From assembly GCA_964445195.1 (NCBI GenBank), contig CAYUKA010000040.1, forward strand, positions 1 to 15,413: DNA of 15,413 nt. The letters are read 5' to 3'. Both the position numbers and the translations under genes were made by a program. Origin of the DNA: UM-FILTER-47-13 sp964445195. GTDB taxonomy: Bacteria > Pseudomonadota > Alphaproteobacteria > Micavibrionales > Micavibrionaceae. Position 1 is the stretch's first letter, and each line of letters opens with the position of its first letter. The notes below the pieces were generated by a model. The model was not told the origin of the DNA. It did not search any database and was given only the letters and a program-made list of their open reading frames with translations. Below are positions 7,268-14,594 of this stretch, piece by piece.

Positions 7268-7861
7268 ATGACTGAAAAAACGCAGATTATCCGCGATGAT
7301 ATTTTACAGGCATTATTGCCGGATATTCCGTTCGACGGCTGGACCTGGCCGGCCGTGTGCCGGGCTGCCGGGAAGGCAGGCTATGAAGCTGAGATGGCTG
7401 GCGCGGTTTTTCCTGGCAGGCTTGACGATGTGCTGGTTCACTTTGTCGATTGGGCGGACCGTGCCATGCTGGAACGGCTCAAAAGCGTTAATATTGTCGA
7501 CCTGCGCGTGCGTGATCGTATCCATAGTGCGGTAATGGCCCGCTTTGAAGCGCTGCAGCCTTACAAGGAAGCCGAACGGCTGGCCCTGACTTACTGGACG
7601 CGGCCGTTCCGCGGCGTGCGCGGCAGCCGGCTTTTATGGCGCACGGCGGACCGAATATGGAACTGGGCCGGGGATACGGCCACCGACTATAACCGTTATA
7701 CCAAGCGTGGCCTGTTGAGCGGCGTGATCAGCACAACGGCGATGGCCTGGCTGAATGATGAAAGTGACGAACTTGCGGCAACCGAGCGGTTTTTAGCGCG
7801 TCGTATCGAAAATGTGATGCAATTCGGCCGTATCCTTGGCAAACTGAAGAAAGCGTCCTGA
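7268..7861 (+). CDS. COQ9-family ubiquinone biosynthesis protein
   Basis: COQ9 proteins have a TetR-like helical fold without DNA-binding role. In mitochondria and alphaproteobacteria they bind isoprenoid lipid and present quinone intermediates to the COQ7 hydroxylase. The 197-aa product has the expected length and family features: GWTWPAVCRAAGKAGYE near the N-terminus (positions ~24-40), VRDRIHSAVMARFEAL in the middle, and ADRIWNWAGDTATDYNRYTKR near 126-146. The last is the conserved region that in COQ9 packs around the lipid pocket. A hydrophobic/basic helix follows at the C-terminus. No signal peptide is present, so it is cytoplasmic and probably membrane-associated. ATG at 7268 is the only reasonable start; the Shine-Dalgarno is weak. 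The gene is divergent from a COQ8-type kinase and followed after 19 bp by the DotI/IcmL-like gene. Confidence 0.9.
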   Translation: MTEKTQIIRDDILQALLPDIPFDGWTWPAVCRAAGKAGYEAEMAGAVFPGRLDDVLVHFVDWADRAMLERLKSVNIVDLRVRDRIHSAVMARFEALQPYKEAERLALTYWTRPFRGVRGSRLLWRTADRIWNWAGDTATDYNRYTKRGLLSGVISTTAMAWLNDESDELAATERFLARRIENVMQFGRILGKLKKAS

Positions 7862-7880
7862 CTGTGAATCCGGGAATATT

Positions 7881-8612
7881 ATGAGAACTGTTGGCCTGTT
7901 TATCCTGTTGGTTGTAATGATCATTACCCTGACCAATATCGCTGCGATTGTGCAGCGGCAGAATGGTATACCCGATATTTTTTCACGCCTTTTTCCCGAA
8001 CAGTTCGTCGATGAAGAAGAAATAACGGCCCTGGAAACCGGCGTCGCGCCGTTCGCCGATCCGGGAGAAGGCGAAGCGCAGACTGTAGAGCTGGTGCCGG
8101 GGGTGGTGTATGACCCGCTGGGCGGCGCAGGCAGTGTGACAGAAAAACTGGATATTGTGCATGCCAATGAAGGGGCTGTTAGCGAGTGGGTGTCAATGGC
8201 GGTAACCGAAGCCCTGACCTTCACTTTGGCCGGCTACGCCGATCATCGTGCGGGCCTGGCCGCATTCATGAATGCGAATGCCGTGGCCGAATACGGCAAC
8301 TTTCTGGAAACGACGCGTATTCTTGGTTTGATGCGCACCAATGATTTCGAGGTGCGCACCTTTCCGGGGAATGTCCCGTTTTTACGCACCCACGGCGCGA
8401 TTGGCGGCCGTTATCGCTGGGTTTATGATGTGCCGGTCAGCATGACGTTTCTGCCCATTGGCGCGACCAGTTATGAAGAACTGGAGGAGGATCAGTACCA
8501 GTTTGAAGAGCTGACGATTCGGGTTCAGATCGGCCGTACGCCGCCCGGTGTCGGGCGTGACGGGCTCGCGGTTGAAACCTGGGAAGCGCTGCGTCAGGCG
8601 CGTGAAGAATAG
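7881..8612 (+). CDS. Membrane-anchored protein resembling DotI/IcmL (VirB8-like)
   Basis: A 243-aa protein with one N-terminal membrane helix (residues ~4-25, VGLFILLVVMIITLTNIAAI) and, by charge rule, a periplasmic body. An acidic, low-complexity linker runs to ~90. The C-terminal domain (about 95-240) has the DotI/IcmL look: WVSMAVTEALTFTLAGYADH, a stretch in which a Phe/Met-rich helix precedes a sheet, then RYRWVYDVPVSMTF, and finally an IRVQIGRTPPGVGRDGLAVE ending. DotI/IcmL proteins are VirB8-fold parts of type IVB secretion or conjugation cores. No other Dot/Icm gene is in this window, so it may be an orphan family member or sit apart from its cluster. GGGA lies 6 bp before ATG 7881. 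The family call rests on pattern recall and needs a profile search. Confidence 0.6.
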   Translation: MRTVGLFILLVVMIITLTNIAAIVQRQNGIPDIFSRLFPEQFVDEEEITALETGVAPFADPGEGEAQTVELVPGVVYDPLGGAGSVTEKLDIVHANEGAVSEWVSMAVTEALTFTLAGYADHRAGLAAFMNANAVAEYGNFLETTRILGLMRTNDFEVRTFPGNVPFLRTHGAIGGRYRWVYDVPVSMTFLPIGATSYEELEEDQYQFEELTIRVQIGRTPPGVGRDGLAVETWEALRQAREE

Positions 8613-8673
8613 CTCTTTATTCGCGGGCGGCCATACGCTACAACAGAATATTGCAGCCGGATTTGAATAGATT

Positions 8674-9570
8674 ATGACCGTTACATCAATATCGCAGGCT
8701 CCTCCTGTTGAGCCGCCTTTGCTATCGCCGGACGAACCCGCGCCTTATGAAATCGTCAATCCGGACGGGGCGGCGCGCTGCCTGTTGATTTGTGATCATG
8801 CTGCCAATAAAATTCCAGCCAAGCTGGGTATGCTCGGACTGGCTGATGAAGATTTGCAACGGCACTATGCCCTGGATATCGGTACCCGTGATGTGACCTT
8901 GCAGCTGGCCGAAAAACTCGATGCGCCGGCAATTCTCGGTACCTATTCCCGGCTGGTTGTCGATCTGAACCGGCGGCTTGATCATCCGACAGCCTTTGTG
9001 ACGAATGCTGAAGGTAAAATGGTTGCCGGTAATGCGGGACTTTCGGCGCAGGATCGTGAACTGCGGGTGACCGAGATTTACGAACCGTATCACAATAAAA
9101 TCAGCGCGATGATTGAAGACTTCGTCGCCAGGGGTGTCATCCCGGCGATTGTCTCGATCCACAGTTTTACGCCGGTTTTTTACAAACAGGTGCGCCCATG
9201 GGAAATCGGTGTGCTCTGGACGCATGACCCACGGATCCCGATACCGTTTATGCAGTATTTCAGGGATAAAGGCTTTACCGTCGGCGATAACGAGCCGTAC
9301 GATGCACGGGTTTTACGCGGGACGACCGTCAATCATCATGCCGACGAGCGGGGACTGGCGAATGCGCTGGTCGAGATTCGCAATGATCTGGTGCGTACGC
9401 CGGAGGATATTACGAACTGGGCGGAAATGCTGGCGGACAGCCTGCAGATCGTGCTGCAGGATGAAGGCATTTACAGCTATTATGACGGGCCGCGCGCGCC
9501 CGGTCACGATCCGGATGTCGAACATAACTATTTCAATAAATTAATCGAGCGAGCAAAACGAGGAGACTAA
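8674..9570 (+). CDS. N-formylglutamate amidohydrolase-family protein
   Basis: A 298-aa protein of the N-formylglutamate amidohydrolase family (PF05013 type). Characterised members release formate from N-formylglutamate in histidine degradation, but many act on unknown acylated substrates. Signatures visible are CLLICDHAANKIP (about 33-45), HYALDIGTRDVTLQLAE, the SRLVVDLNR motif (about 92-100), and IVSIHSFTPVFY, with Asp, His and Arg residues likely to bind zinc and the carboxylate. Length and motif order are normal. No other hut gene is present, so a role in histidine use is not supported by context. ATG 8674 has no clear Shine-Dalgarno but no better start exists downstream before the first motif. 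Only three bases separate its stop from gapR, and the gapR Shine-Dalgarno lies inside its last codons. Confidence 0.86.
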   Translation: MTVTSISQAPPVEPPLLSPDEPAPYEIVNPDGAARCLLICDHAANKIPAKLGMLGLADEDLQRHYALDIGTRDVTLQLAEKLDAPAILGTYSRLVVDLNRRLDHPTAFVTNAEGKMVAGNAGLSAQDRELRVTEIYEPYHNKISAMIEDFVARGVIPAIVSIHSFTPVFYKQVRPWEIGVLWTHDPRIPIPFMQYFRDKGFTVGDNEPYDARVLRGTTVNHHADERGLANALVEIRNDLVRTPEDITNWAEMLADSLQIVLQDEGIYSYYDGPRAPGHDPDVEHNYFNKLIERAKRGD

Positions 9571-9573
9571 AAA

Positions 9574-9870
9574 ATGACTGAAGCTAATGTAGCAGCCTTC
9601 CCAACAGGTGAGGCCGGTGAGTCTGAGGGCGAGTTCGGCGGTACGGCCGGCAAGAGAATCAAGGCGTTTATTGAACGTGTCGAACGCCTGGAAGAGGAAA
9701 AGGCGGCGTTGGCTGATGATATCAAAGATGTCTACGCTGAAGCGAAAGCCACTGGTTTTGACACCAAAACCCTGCGTAAAATCGTGCGGCTGCGTAAAAT
9801 GGACCTTGAAAAGCGCCGTGAGGAAGATGAGTTGCTGGAGCTGTACAAAGCGGCTATCGGCATGGAGTAA
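9574..9870 (+). CDS. gapR: GapR, nucleoid-associated protein (DUF2312)
   Basis: A 98-aa protein of the DUF2312 family, of which Caulobacter GapR is the type. GapR binds A+T-rich, overtwisted DNA, loads ahead of replication forks and transcription, and stimulates type II topoisomerases. The family core is plain: AGKRIKAFIERVERLEEEK (about 25-43) followed by LADDIKDVYAEAKATGFD and TKTLRKIVRLRKMDLEKR, ending in a coiled helix at ELLELYKAAIG. The N-terminal 20 residues are polar and variable. AGGAG at 9561-9565, inside the previous gene, sits eight bases before ATG 9574. It is the last gene of a plus-strand run and is nearly confined to alphaproteobacteria, so it is a good lineage marker. Confidence 0.93.
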   Translation: MTEANVAAFPTGEAGESEGEFGGTAGKRIKAFIERVERLEEEKAALADDIKDVYAEAKATGFDTKTLRKIVRLRKMDLEKRREEDELLELYKAAIGME

Positions 9871-9917
9871 TCCCTGATAGGATTTCATCTTGTTGACCAT
9901 CTCCCAAGCGGGCCTTC

Positions 9918-11870
9918 ATGATCGCCTCTGTTAAAGATTACCTGACGTTTCCGTGGTTGTTGTCCGTGCCGTTGCTGCTCGCGGGCTTTGCCTTCAGCGT
10001 GTTTTTTGTTGGTACGGACAGCGTTTTGCTGGCGCCGGCCATTCTGTGCATTCTTGGTTTTGCCTTCATGTCCCTGTGGTCATATGCCCGTCAGGGTGCT
10101 GCTGTCGCGATACCGCACAGCAATACGTTTATATTCGCGATGTTCTTTTGGCTTTGGCTTGCGCTCAGCCTGTTCTGGTCGACGACGCCGTATGTCAGTA
10201 CGATTTTCACAATCATTATCGGGCTGTTGCCGGGTATCTTTGCCGTGTGTGTTCTGGCGCCGCAGGCGGAAAAATGGGTACGGATGCACGCGCTGGCGCT
10301 GTGGCTGACGATCGGGGCCTTTGCTGTCTGGGCGCTGATCCAGTTCTTCTTTTTATATGAACAGTACGGGCCGCGGATTAACCACCCGATGCTGAACCCG
10401 AACAATCTGGCCGGCCTGTTTAATATGGGGTTGTTTCCGGCTATGGGCCTGTTTTTACTGGCGCGCCGGCGTCTGCACATTGTTTTGGCCGGCGCTTTAC
10501 TGGTCCTGTTTTATTTTGCTTTGATCGTGACCCAGAGCCGCGGCGCCTTTTATGCCTGTGTTCTGGCGACGTTTATCCTCGTGCCGGTGATTACATTGCG
10601 GCGGCCTGACGGCTTTCCGTGGCCAAAAATCCTGTTTATTGCCGTGGTTGGGTCGTTGATCCCGTTCATCGGCGATGTCACTCATCCGGGAGGTTTGCAT
10701 AACCTTGTCGGGGAGGCGGCCGGCAATACGCGCAGTATGGTGGATCGTTTTCATCTCTGGGGTTCGACCTGGGAGATGATCAAAGACAATTTCCTGTTTG
10801 GCACCGGGCTGGCCTCGTTTTTCTTCTATTACCCCCGTTATCGTCATATCGATGACCGTAGTGACGGGTTTTTCGCCCATATGGACCCGCTGCAATTCTG
10901 GGCCGAGACCGGAATTATGGCGCCGATTTTCTTTTATGGCGTCCTGATTTGCGTGTTGTTACGCACGATAGCGGCAGTCAAGGCTGCCGGGCCGGACATC
11001 AAAACCCGGATCGAAGTTATGGCGCCGTTTTGCGGGATGCTGGCCTTAACCGGCCATACGCATATGACGTTTCACTTATACATGCCGGGTATGCTGATTC
11101 CGCTTTCTCTGGCGCTGGCTTATTGGTATATGGCAACGGAACGGGCGTTGGGAGATGCTAAAAATCGTCATATCTGGCAGCCGCCGGCAAAGCACCGTTT
11201 GGCAGCTGTGGGCGCTGTCGTGGTCATTGCCATTCTTGCCGGTGGCTGGGTGTCGCGCACATCGGCGGCGACATATATGATGGGCGAGGTCCAGCGTGAG
11301 ACCGCTCTCGGCAACCGTGATCTGGCCCTGCGTAAACTATATCTGACCGGTTTGATTGCACCGGGCAGCTATGGCCGCTACTACGAATATGAAGCGCGGT
11401 TCCGCCTTTCACAGCTTTGGGATCATGCCAAGACAATGGATAAAGCTGCTGTGCGGAAGCTTTATGATGAAGCGCTCTATTATCTGGACGAAGCGGAGGC
11501 GCGTAATCCGGCTTTTACGACTTTGTGGGATTTACGCGCCCGGCTCCATTTCGTGGTCAACGGCATCCTGATTAATGATGGCGATCTCATTGCGATTGAG
11601 TTATTGCAACGTGCCATTCAGGCAAATCCGCTGGCGGCTGATTCACGGGTGATGTTGGCCAATATCTATAAGTCGCGCGGCGAGTTTCAAAACGCGATGA
11701 CGGCACTGGAAAGCGGTGTGCGCTGGCCCCGGCCCAAAGGGCGAACCGATTTGACATTTCTTATTACTCTCGCGCAACTCAAGCAACAGCTGGGTGACAA
11801 GGCCGCTCATGATGCCTATATGAATGAAGCCCGCAAGCGTGCGCGCTCATATGGCATGACAATTCAATAA
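9918..11870 (+). CDS. O-antigen ligase/polymerase-like membrane protein with C-terminal helical-repeat region
   Basis: A 650-aa polytopic membrane protein of the WaaL/Wzy (O-antigen ligase-like) group, which joins or polymerises lipid-linked glycans on the outer face of the inner membrane. About ten to twelve hydrophobic segments run through residues ~12-450. A periplasmic loop carries the family pattern: SRG at 207-209, R272/R277 with W281 (MVDRFHLWGSTWEMIKD), FGTGLASF at 294-301, and AHMDPLQFWAETG at 320-332, which replaces the usual AHNxYLQ-type signature. From ~455 the chain is soluble. It contains helix pairs like tetratricopeptide repeats (for example 513-530 and 556-600, with LANIYKSRGEFQNAMTALESG). 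Its glycan (LPS, capsule, exopolysaccharide) cannot be told, as no glycosyltransferases flank it. ATG 9918 precedes a good first membrane helix; the ribosome-binding site is weak. Confidence 0.85.
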   Translation: MIASVKDYLTFPWLLSVPLLLAGFAFSVFFVGTDSVLLAPAILCILGFAFMSLWSYARQGAAVAIPHSNTFIFAMFFWLWLALSLFWSTTPYVSTIFTIIIGLLPGIFAVCVLAPQAEKWVRMHALALWLTIGAFAVWALIQFFFLYEQYGPRINHPMLNPNNLAGLFNMGLFPAMGLFLLARRRLHIVLAGALLVLFYFALIVTQSRGAFYACVLATFILVPVITLRRPDGFPWPKILFIAVVGSLIPFIGDVTHPGGLHNLVGEAAGNTRSMVDRFHLWGSTWEMIKDNFLFGTGLASFFFYYPRYRHIDDRSDGFFAHMDPLQFWAETGIMAPIFFYGVLICVLLRTIAAVKAAGPDIKTRIEVMAPFCGMLALTGHTHMTFHLYMPGMLIPLSLALAYWYMATERALGDAKNRHIWQPPAKHRLAAVGAVVVIAILAGGWVSRTSAATYMMGEVQRETALGNRDLALRKLYLTGLIAPGSYGRYYEYEARFRLSQLWDHAKTMDKAAVRKLYDEALYYLDEAEARNPAFTTLWDLRARLHFVVNGILINDGDLIAIELLQRAIQANPLAADSRVMLANIYKSRGEFQNAMTALESGVRWPRPKGRTDLTFLITLAQLKQQLGDKAAHDAYMNEARKRARSYGMTIQ

Positions 11871-11901
11871 TATGTGATCGCGCTCCGGTGGACAGGCGTA
11901 T

Positions 11902-12201
11902 CTAATGTAGAGTTTTGTCTGTGGCCTCGCTGTAACGGGCGTCGTCCTCGTTGTACCGGGCTAGCGTGTTGAGCATGCGTACGGCGCGCGGCTGGTCACT
12001 GTCGAGCAGGCGGCTTTCCTCTAGGGCGAATTCATGAAACCCTTTAGTCGGCTGGCACTGGGCCATGCGCATCTGGATTAATAGCAGCATTTCAGCACCG
12101 TCCGCTGCCAATGATGACTCGCCATCCCAGGCACGGCGCATGAGTCTCTGCTTTAATTCAAAAGTTCTGGATTTATTGTTTTCAGTTGTCTTCTCTGGCA
12201 T
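11902..12201 (-). CDS. Hypothetical protein, 99 aa
   Basis: I do not recognise this family. It is a soluble, charged, mostly helical protein with no signal peptide. The N-terminus is rich in Lys, Arg, Glu and Asn. The middle (AAWDGESSLAADGAEMLLLIQMRMAQ region, near 23-50) would form two amphipathic helices, and another lies near 70-85 (RAVRMLNTLARYN). A good Shine-Dalgarno, AAGGAG (12212 down to 12207), lies five bases upstream of ATG 12201. Together with a plausible promoter, this supports a real gene. It converges on the O-antigen ligase-like gene with 31 bp between the stops. Confidence 0.65.
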   Translation of the reverse strand: MPEKTTENNKSRTFELKQRLMRRAWDGESSLAADGAEMLLLIQMRMAQCQPTKGFHEFALEESRLLDSDQPRAVRMLNTLARYNEDDARYSEATDKTLH

Positions 12202-12218
12202 GAGAACTCCTTTCTCTA

Positions 12219-12248
12219 TTTATATTGTCTCATTTTTGGCTGAGGCAA
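12219..12248 (-). promoter_or_regulatory. Probable promoter of the 99-aa gene
   Basis: On the minus strand TTGCCT (12248-12243) and TATAAA (12224-12219) are 18 bp apart, matching the consensus at 4/6 and 5/6. The transcript would start at about 12212, right at the ribosome-binding site, giving a very short leader. Confidence 0.4.
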
Positions 12249-12347
12249 CGCAATTTTATTATCCATAAAACATATATTTTCTGCGGGTTTCGGAGAACTG
12301 ACCGGCGATATTTTCAATAATTAACGCAATGTTTAGAATTCAAGCAG

Positions 12348-12353
12348 TATAAT
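12348..12353 (+). promoter_or_regulatory. Possible -10 element (TATAAT)
   Basis: A perfect TATAAT stands 70 bp before the start of the plus-strand gene at 12418. No good -35 lies at 16-18 bp, so it may need an activator or be a chance match in A+T-rich DNA. A tandem 10-bp repeat lies just downstream. Confidence 0.35.
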
Positions 12354-12372
12354 CAGGCCAAATAATAAGAAA

Positions 12373-12399
12373 ACTGCGTAACTCAAAAGACTGCGTAAC
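12373..12399 (+). repeat. Tandem 10-bp direct repeat, possible operator
   Basis: The decamer actgcgtaac occurs exactly twice, at 12373-12382 and 12390-12399, with a 17-bp period, ending 18 bp before the ATG at 12418. The position, between a possible TATAAT and the start codon, suits a regulator-binding site. Chance is not excluded. Confidence 0.4.
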
Positions 12400-12417
12400 A
12401 TTGTGTGGGAACCAGAT

Positions 12418-12975
12418 ATGAAACCCGGATCGCTCGACGCGATTATCAGCGACATAATCAGACGTATTGAAGCCAGCCGCACGGGCGACGGGGCGCGGGT
12501 CCGCGACCCGATTGCCGAAGCGGCCCGTATGTTGCCGGCGGATGCGGTTCTGGCCAGCCTTCATAAAGACTATCTGGAGGCGCGCTGCCACTATCGGACG
12601 GTGCGCAGCCGCTTTGGCCTTCATGATCCGATGGCCGAAGTGGCTGCCGATATGCTTGATAGTGCCCGTAGTGCCGTGCAAACGCGGCTGATCGAGCTGC
12701 GTGACCTTAGAGACAATGAAGAGGCGCGGATCGTTATGGAGCGTAGCGTCCGGGCACATTATGCCGGTAAAGAAGCCGCGGCAGCGCGGGCGGCGGCACA
12801 GAAACGGGCGCGGGATCAGGACACTGACAATGTCTTCTGGCTGGCGCTGTTTTTCTGGTTTCTGAACAATACGTTTGCGACAACCCGTCAGAAGCTATCT
12901 GCAACAGGGGATTTTGCGCTGGCGACGGCCCGTTCGTTACAATCCGAGTTCCGGAGTTCAAGAGCCTGCTGTTAA
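12418..12975 (+). CDS. Hypothetical protein with one C-terminal hydrophobic segment
   Basis: Unknown family, 185 aa from ATG 12418. The body is helical and rich in Ala, Arg, Asp and Glu (for example AAARAAAQKRARDQD near 115-130), so a coiled-coil region is likely. It is followed by one short hydrophobic segment (VFWLALFFWFLNNTF, near 136-150) and a ~35-residue polar tail ending in CC. This suggests a protein attached to the inner membrane near its C-terminus. GGGA lies seven bases before ATG 12418; a GTG at 12403 would extend it by five residues. The last 18 bases overlap the end of the convergent pyrophosphokinase gene. The region upstream carries a tandem decamer repeat that may regulate it. 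I cannot assign a function. Confidence 0.7.
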   Translation: MKPGSLDAIISDIIRRIEASRTGDGARVRDPIAEAARMLPADAVLASLHKDYLEARCHYRTVRSRFGLHDPMAEVAADMLDSARSAVQTRLIELRDLRDNEEARIVMERSVRAHYAGKEAAAARAAAQKRARDQDTDNVFWLALFFWFLNNTFATTRQKLSATGDFALATARSLQSEFRSSRACC

Positions 12976-14439
12976 CTGCGGTATGGCGTGCGGTGACATT
13001 GTCAGGTCACTTTGCGCGGCCCAGCGCAGACCAGGCCGCAGCGCATGATCCCGTTCGACAGCATCAAGAATAATCGGGCTTGCGGAAATCACTTTAAACT
13101 TGGCCGCCGCCTTTTCAAACACAGCCTGAACGGTTTCATCACCGGCATCCGGCCCGAGCTGTTCGCGGATGAGCGGCGGCAGGGTTTCTGGCAGGCGCGC
13201 CAGCTTATCGTCAATCAGGCCGGGCACAGTATCCGCGGCCCAGAATTCATCGATTTCCGGGCTGAGCGCAATAGCCTCGATCGCCTGGCCGGGCAGGACA
13301 GCATGCGTGACCCAGGCAATAAGCGCAGCAATGCCGGCCTCTTCCTTCAGATAGCCGCCGGCACCTTTTTGGGTACCGCCGCTGCTGGCGATATCATCAA
13401 TGGCGAAGACGATCCGGTCCTTGAGATTGCCGACAAATGACTCAGACTTATCAATAATCGTTTTAACAGCACTGATCCGCCGCTTGACGATACCGCCCAT
13501 ATGCGGATGGTCTTCAAGGGCCGGCGTTCCGGCCGGCATATCATAATATCCATCGGCGATGCGGCGCGCGCGTCCAACACCCAGATCGCCCGGCTTATCT
13601 GCGCCGTCCGGTGACAGGAACCCGATCCGCCCGGCATAATCGCTAAGCGGGAACCGTTCTTTGATTTCCGGCAGTAAAATACCTTCCGGCGACAGGAATT
13701 CGGTGGCATGCGCGCCAAAAAGCTGGTTGCCAAGCGTATCCCGGTCTATTTTATCGAGCAGGCGTAACAGTATCTGAATCTCTGCCGGATCCAGTCCGAA
13801 CAGGTCGCTCCCGGCGGTTTTTGCCGCTGCCGCTGTAAACCGGGAAACCAGGGTGTCGATCGCGTCCACTGTCGCAATATCCTGCGAAAAAGCCTGTTGG
13901 TAATGCGACTCGGCATCGCGCGAATGAAAATCGACACCGACGAAACGATCAGCCCCGGCGAGGCGCAGCCGCCGGGCGAAATTCTCGTTCGTCACAGCAT
14001 TATATTGCTTGCTGGTCATTTCCCAGTGATTGTCAATAATTTCGATTTTTGAAAATTCGCGGTCCTGCCGCGTATAGGCGATATGCGGCGCAATCACGGT
14101 AATGCTGGCGACGCCGCATTTTTGTTTCAGATATTGTACGCAATCAAGCAGCGCCATCGCCCGGCTGCTGGAATGCGGGCCGCTGACCGAATGAACAATC
14201 GTGATATGGGCGCCGCTTAACCCTGCCCTGATCTGCGTTTTCTCGGCATTGCTGAAACATTGTTCCAGCGGATGATCAGGCAATGTACCTTCCAGAAACA
14301 GCTCAAAGTTCGACTCGCCGTCAGCGAATGTGCCGAAACGCGACTGTATTATATTCTCCAGGCCGAAACGCTCGGCGAGGCCTTCGGCGATCGCGCGCGA
14401 TGTTCTGCCAACGATGATTTTATGCAGTCGGGTCACCAT
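12958..14439 (-). CDS. Long variant of ribose-phosphate pyrophosphokinase (PRPP synthetase-like)
   Basis: Related to PRPP synthetase, which makes 5-phosphoribosyl 1-pyrophosphate from ribose 5-phosphate and ATP. At 493 aa it is far longer than the usual ~315. Recognisable motifs are: FADGESNFEL (38-47, the FxDGE region), YTRQDREF (122-129, ATP loop), GVDFHS (168-173, metal-binding region), FLSPDG with RARRIADG (274-297), the catalytic KRR (319-321), and the PRPP loop FAIDDIASSGGT (345-356). About 65 extra residues (~205-270) lie between the DFHS motif and the SPDG strand, and there is a long C-terminal extension after ~390. The core motifs are diverged but intact, so activity is plausible. 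It may act on another sugar phosphate or be a second, paralogous synthetase. ATG 14439 has AAGG five bases upstream. The gene overlaps the convergent unknown gene at its 3' end. Confidence 0.82.
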   Translation of the reverse strand: MVTRLHKIIVGRTSRAIAEGLAERFGLENIIQSRFGTFADGESNFELFLEGTLPDHPLEQCFSNAEKTQIRAGLSGAHITIVHSVSGPHSSSRAMALLDCVQYLKQKCGVASITVIAPHIAYTRQDREFSKIEIIDNHWEMTSKQYNAVTNENFARRLRLAGADRFVGVDFHSRDAESHYQQAFSQDIATVDAIDTLVSRFTAAAAKTAGSDLFGLDPAEIQILLRLLDKIDRDTLGNQLFGAHATEFLSPEGILLPEIKERFPLSDYAGRIGFLSPDGADKPGDLGVGRARRIADGYYDMPAGTPALEDHPHMGGIVKRRISAVKTIIDKSESFVGNLKDRIVFAIDDIASSGGTQKGAGGYLKEEAGIAALIAWVTHAVLPGQAIEAIALSPEIDEFWAADTVPGLIDDKLARLPETLPPLIREQLGPDAGDETVQAVFEKAAAKFKVISASPIILDAVERDHALRPGLRWAAQSDLTMSPHAIPQLTAGS

Positions 14440-14594
14440 GATGCCTTGGGTTACGGTTTTTGCTTATGGCAATAAAAATACGGCCACAAAGCTTAACTAG
14501 CTACCTCAGTTCTGTTTATATGTCAATAAAAGCCATGGAAAAGTCATCGGGAAGCGATGATCTGCGTTGAGTGACAGAACAGGCGGTCAGTGCC

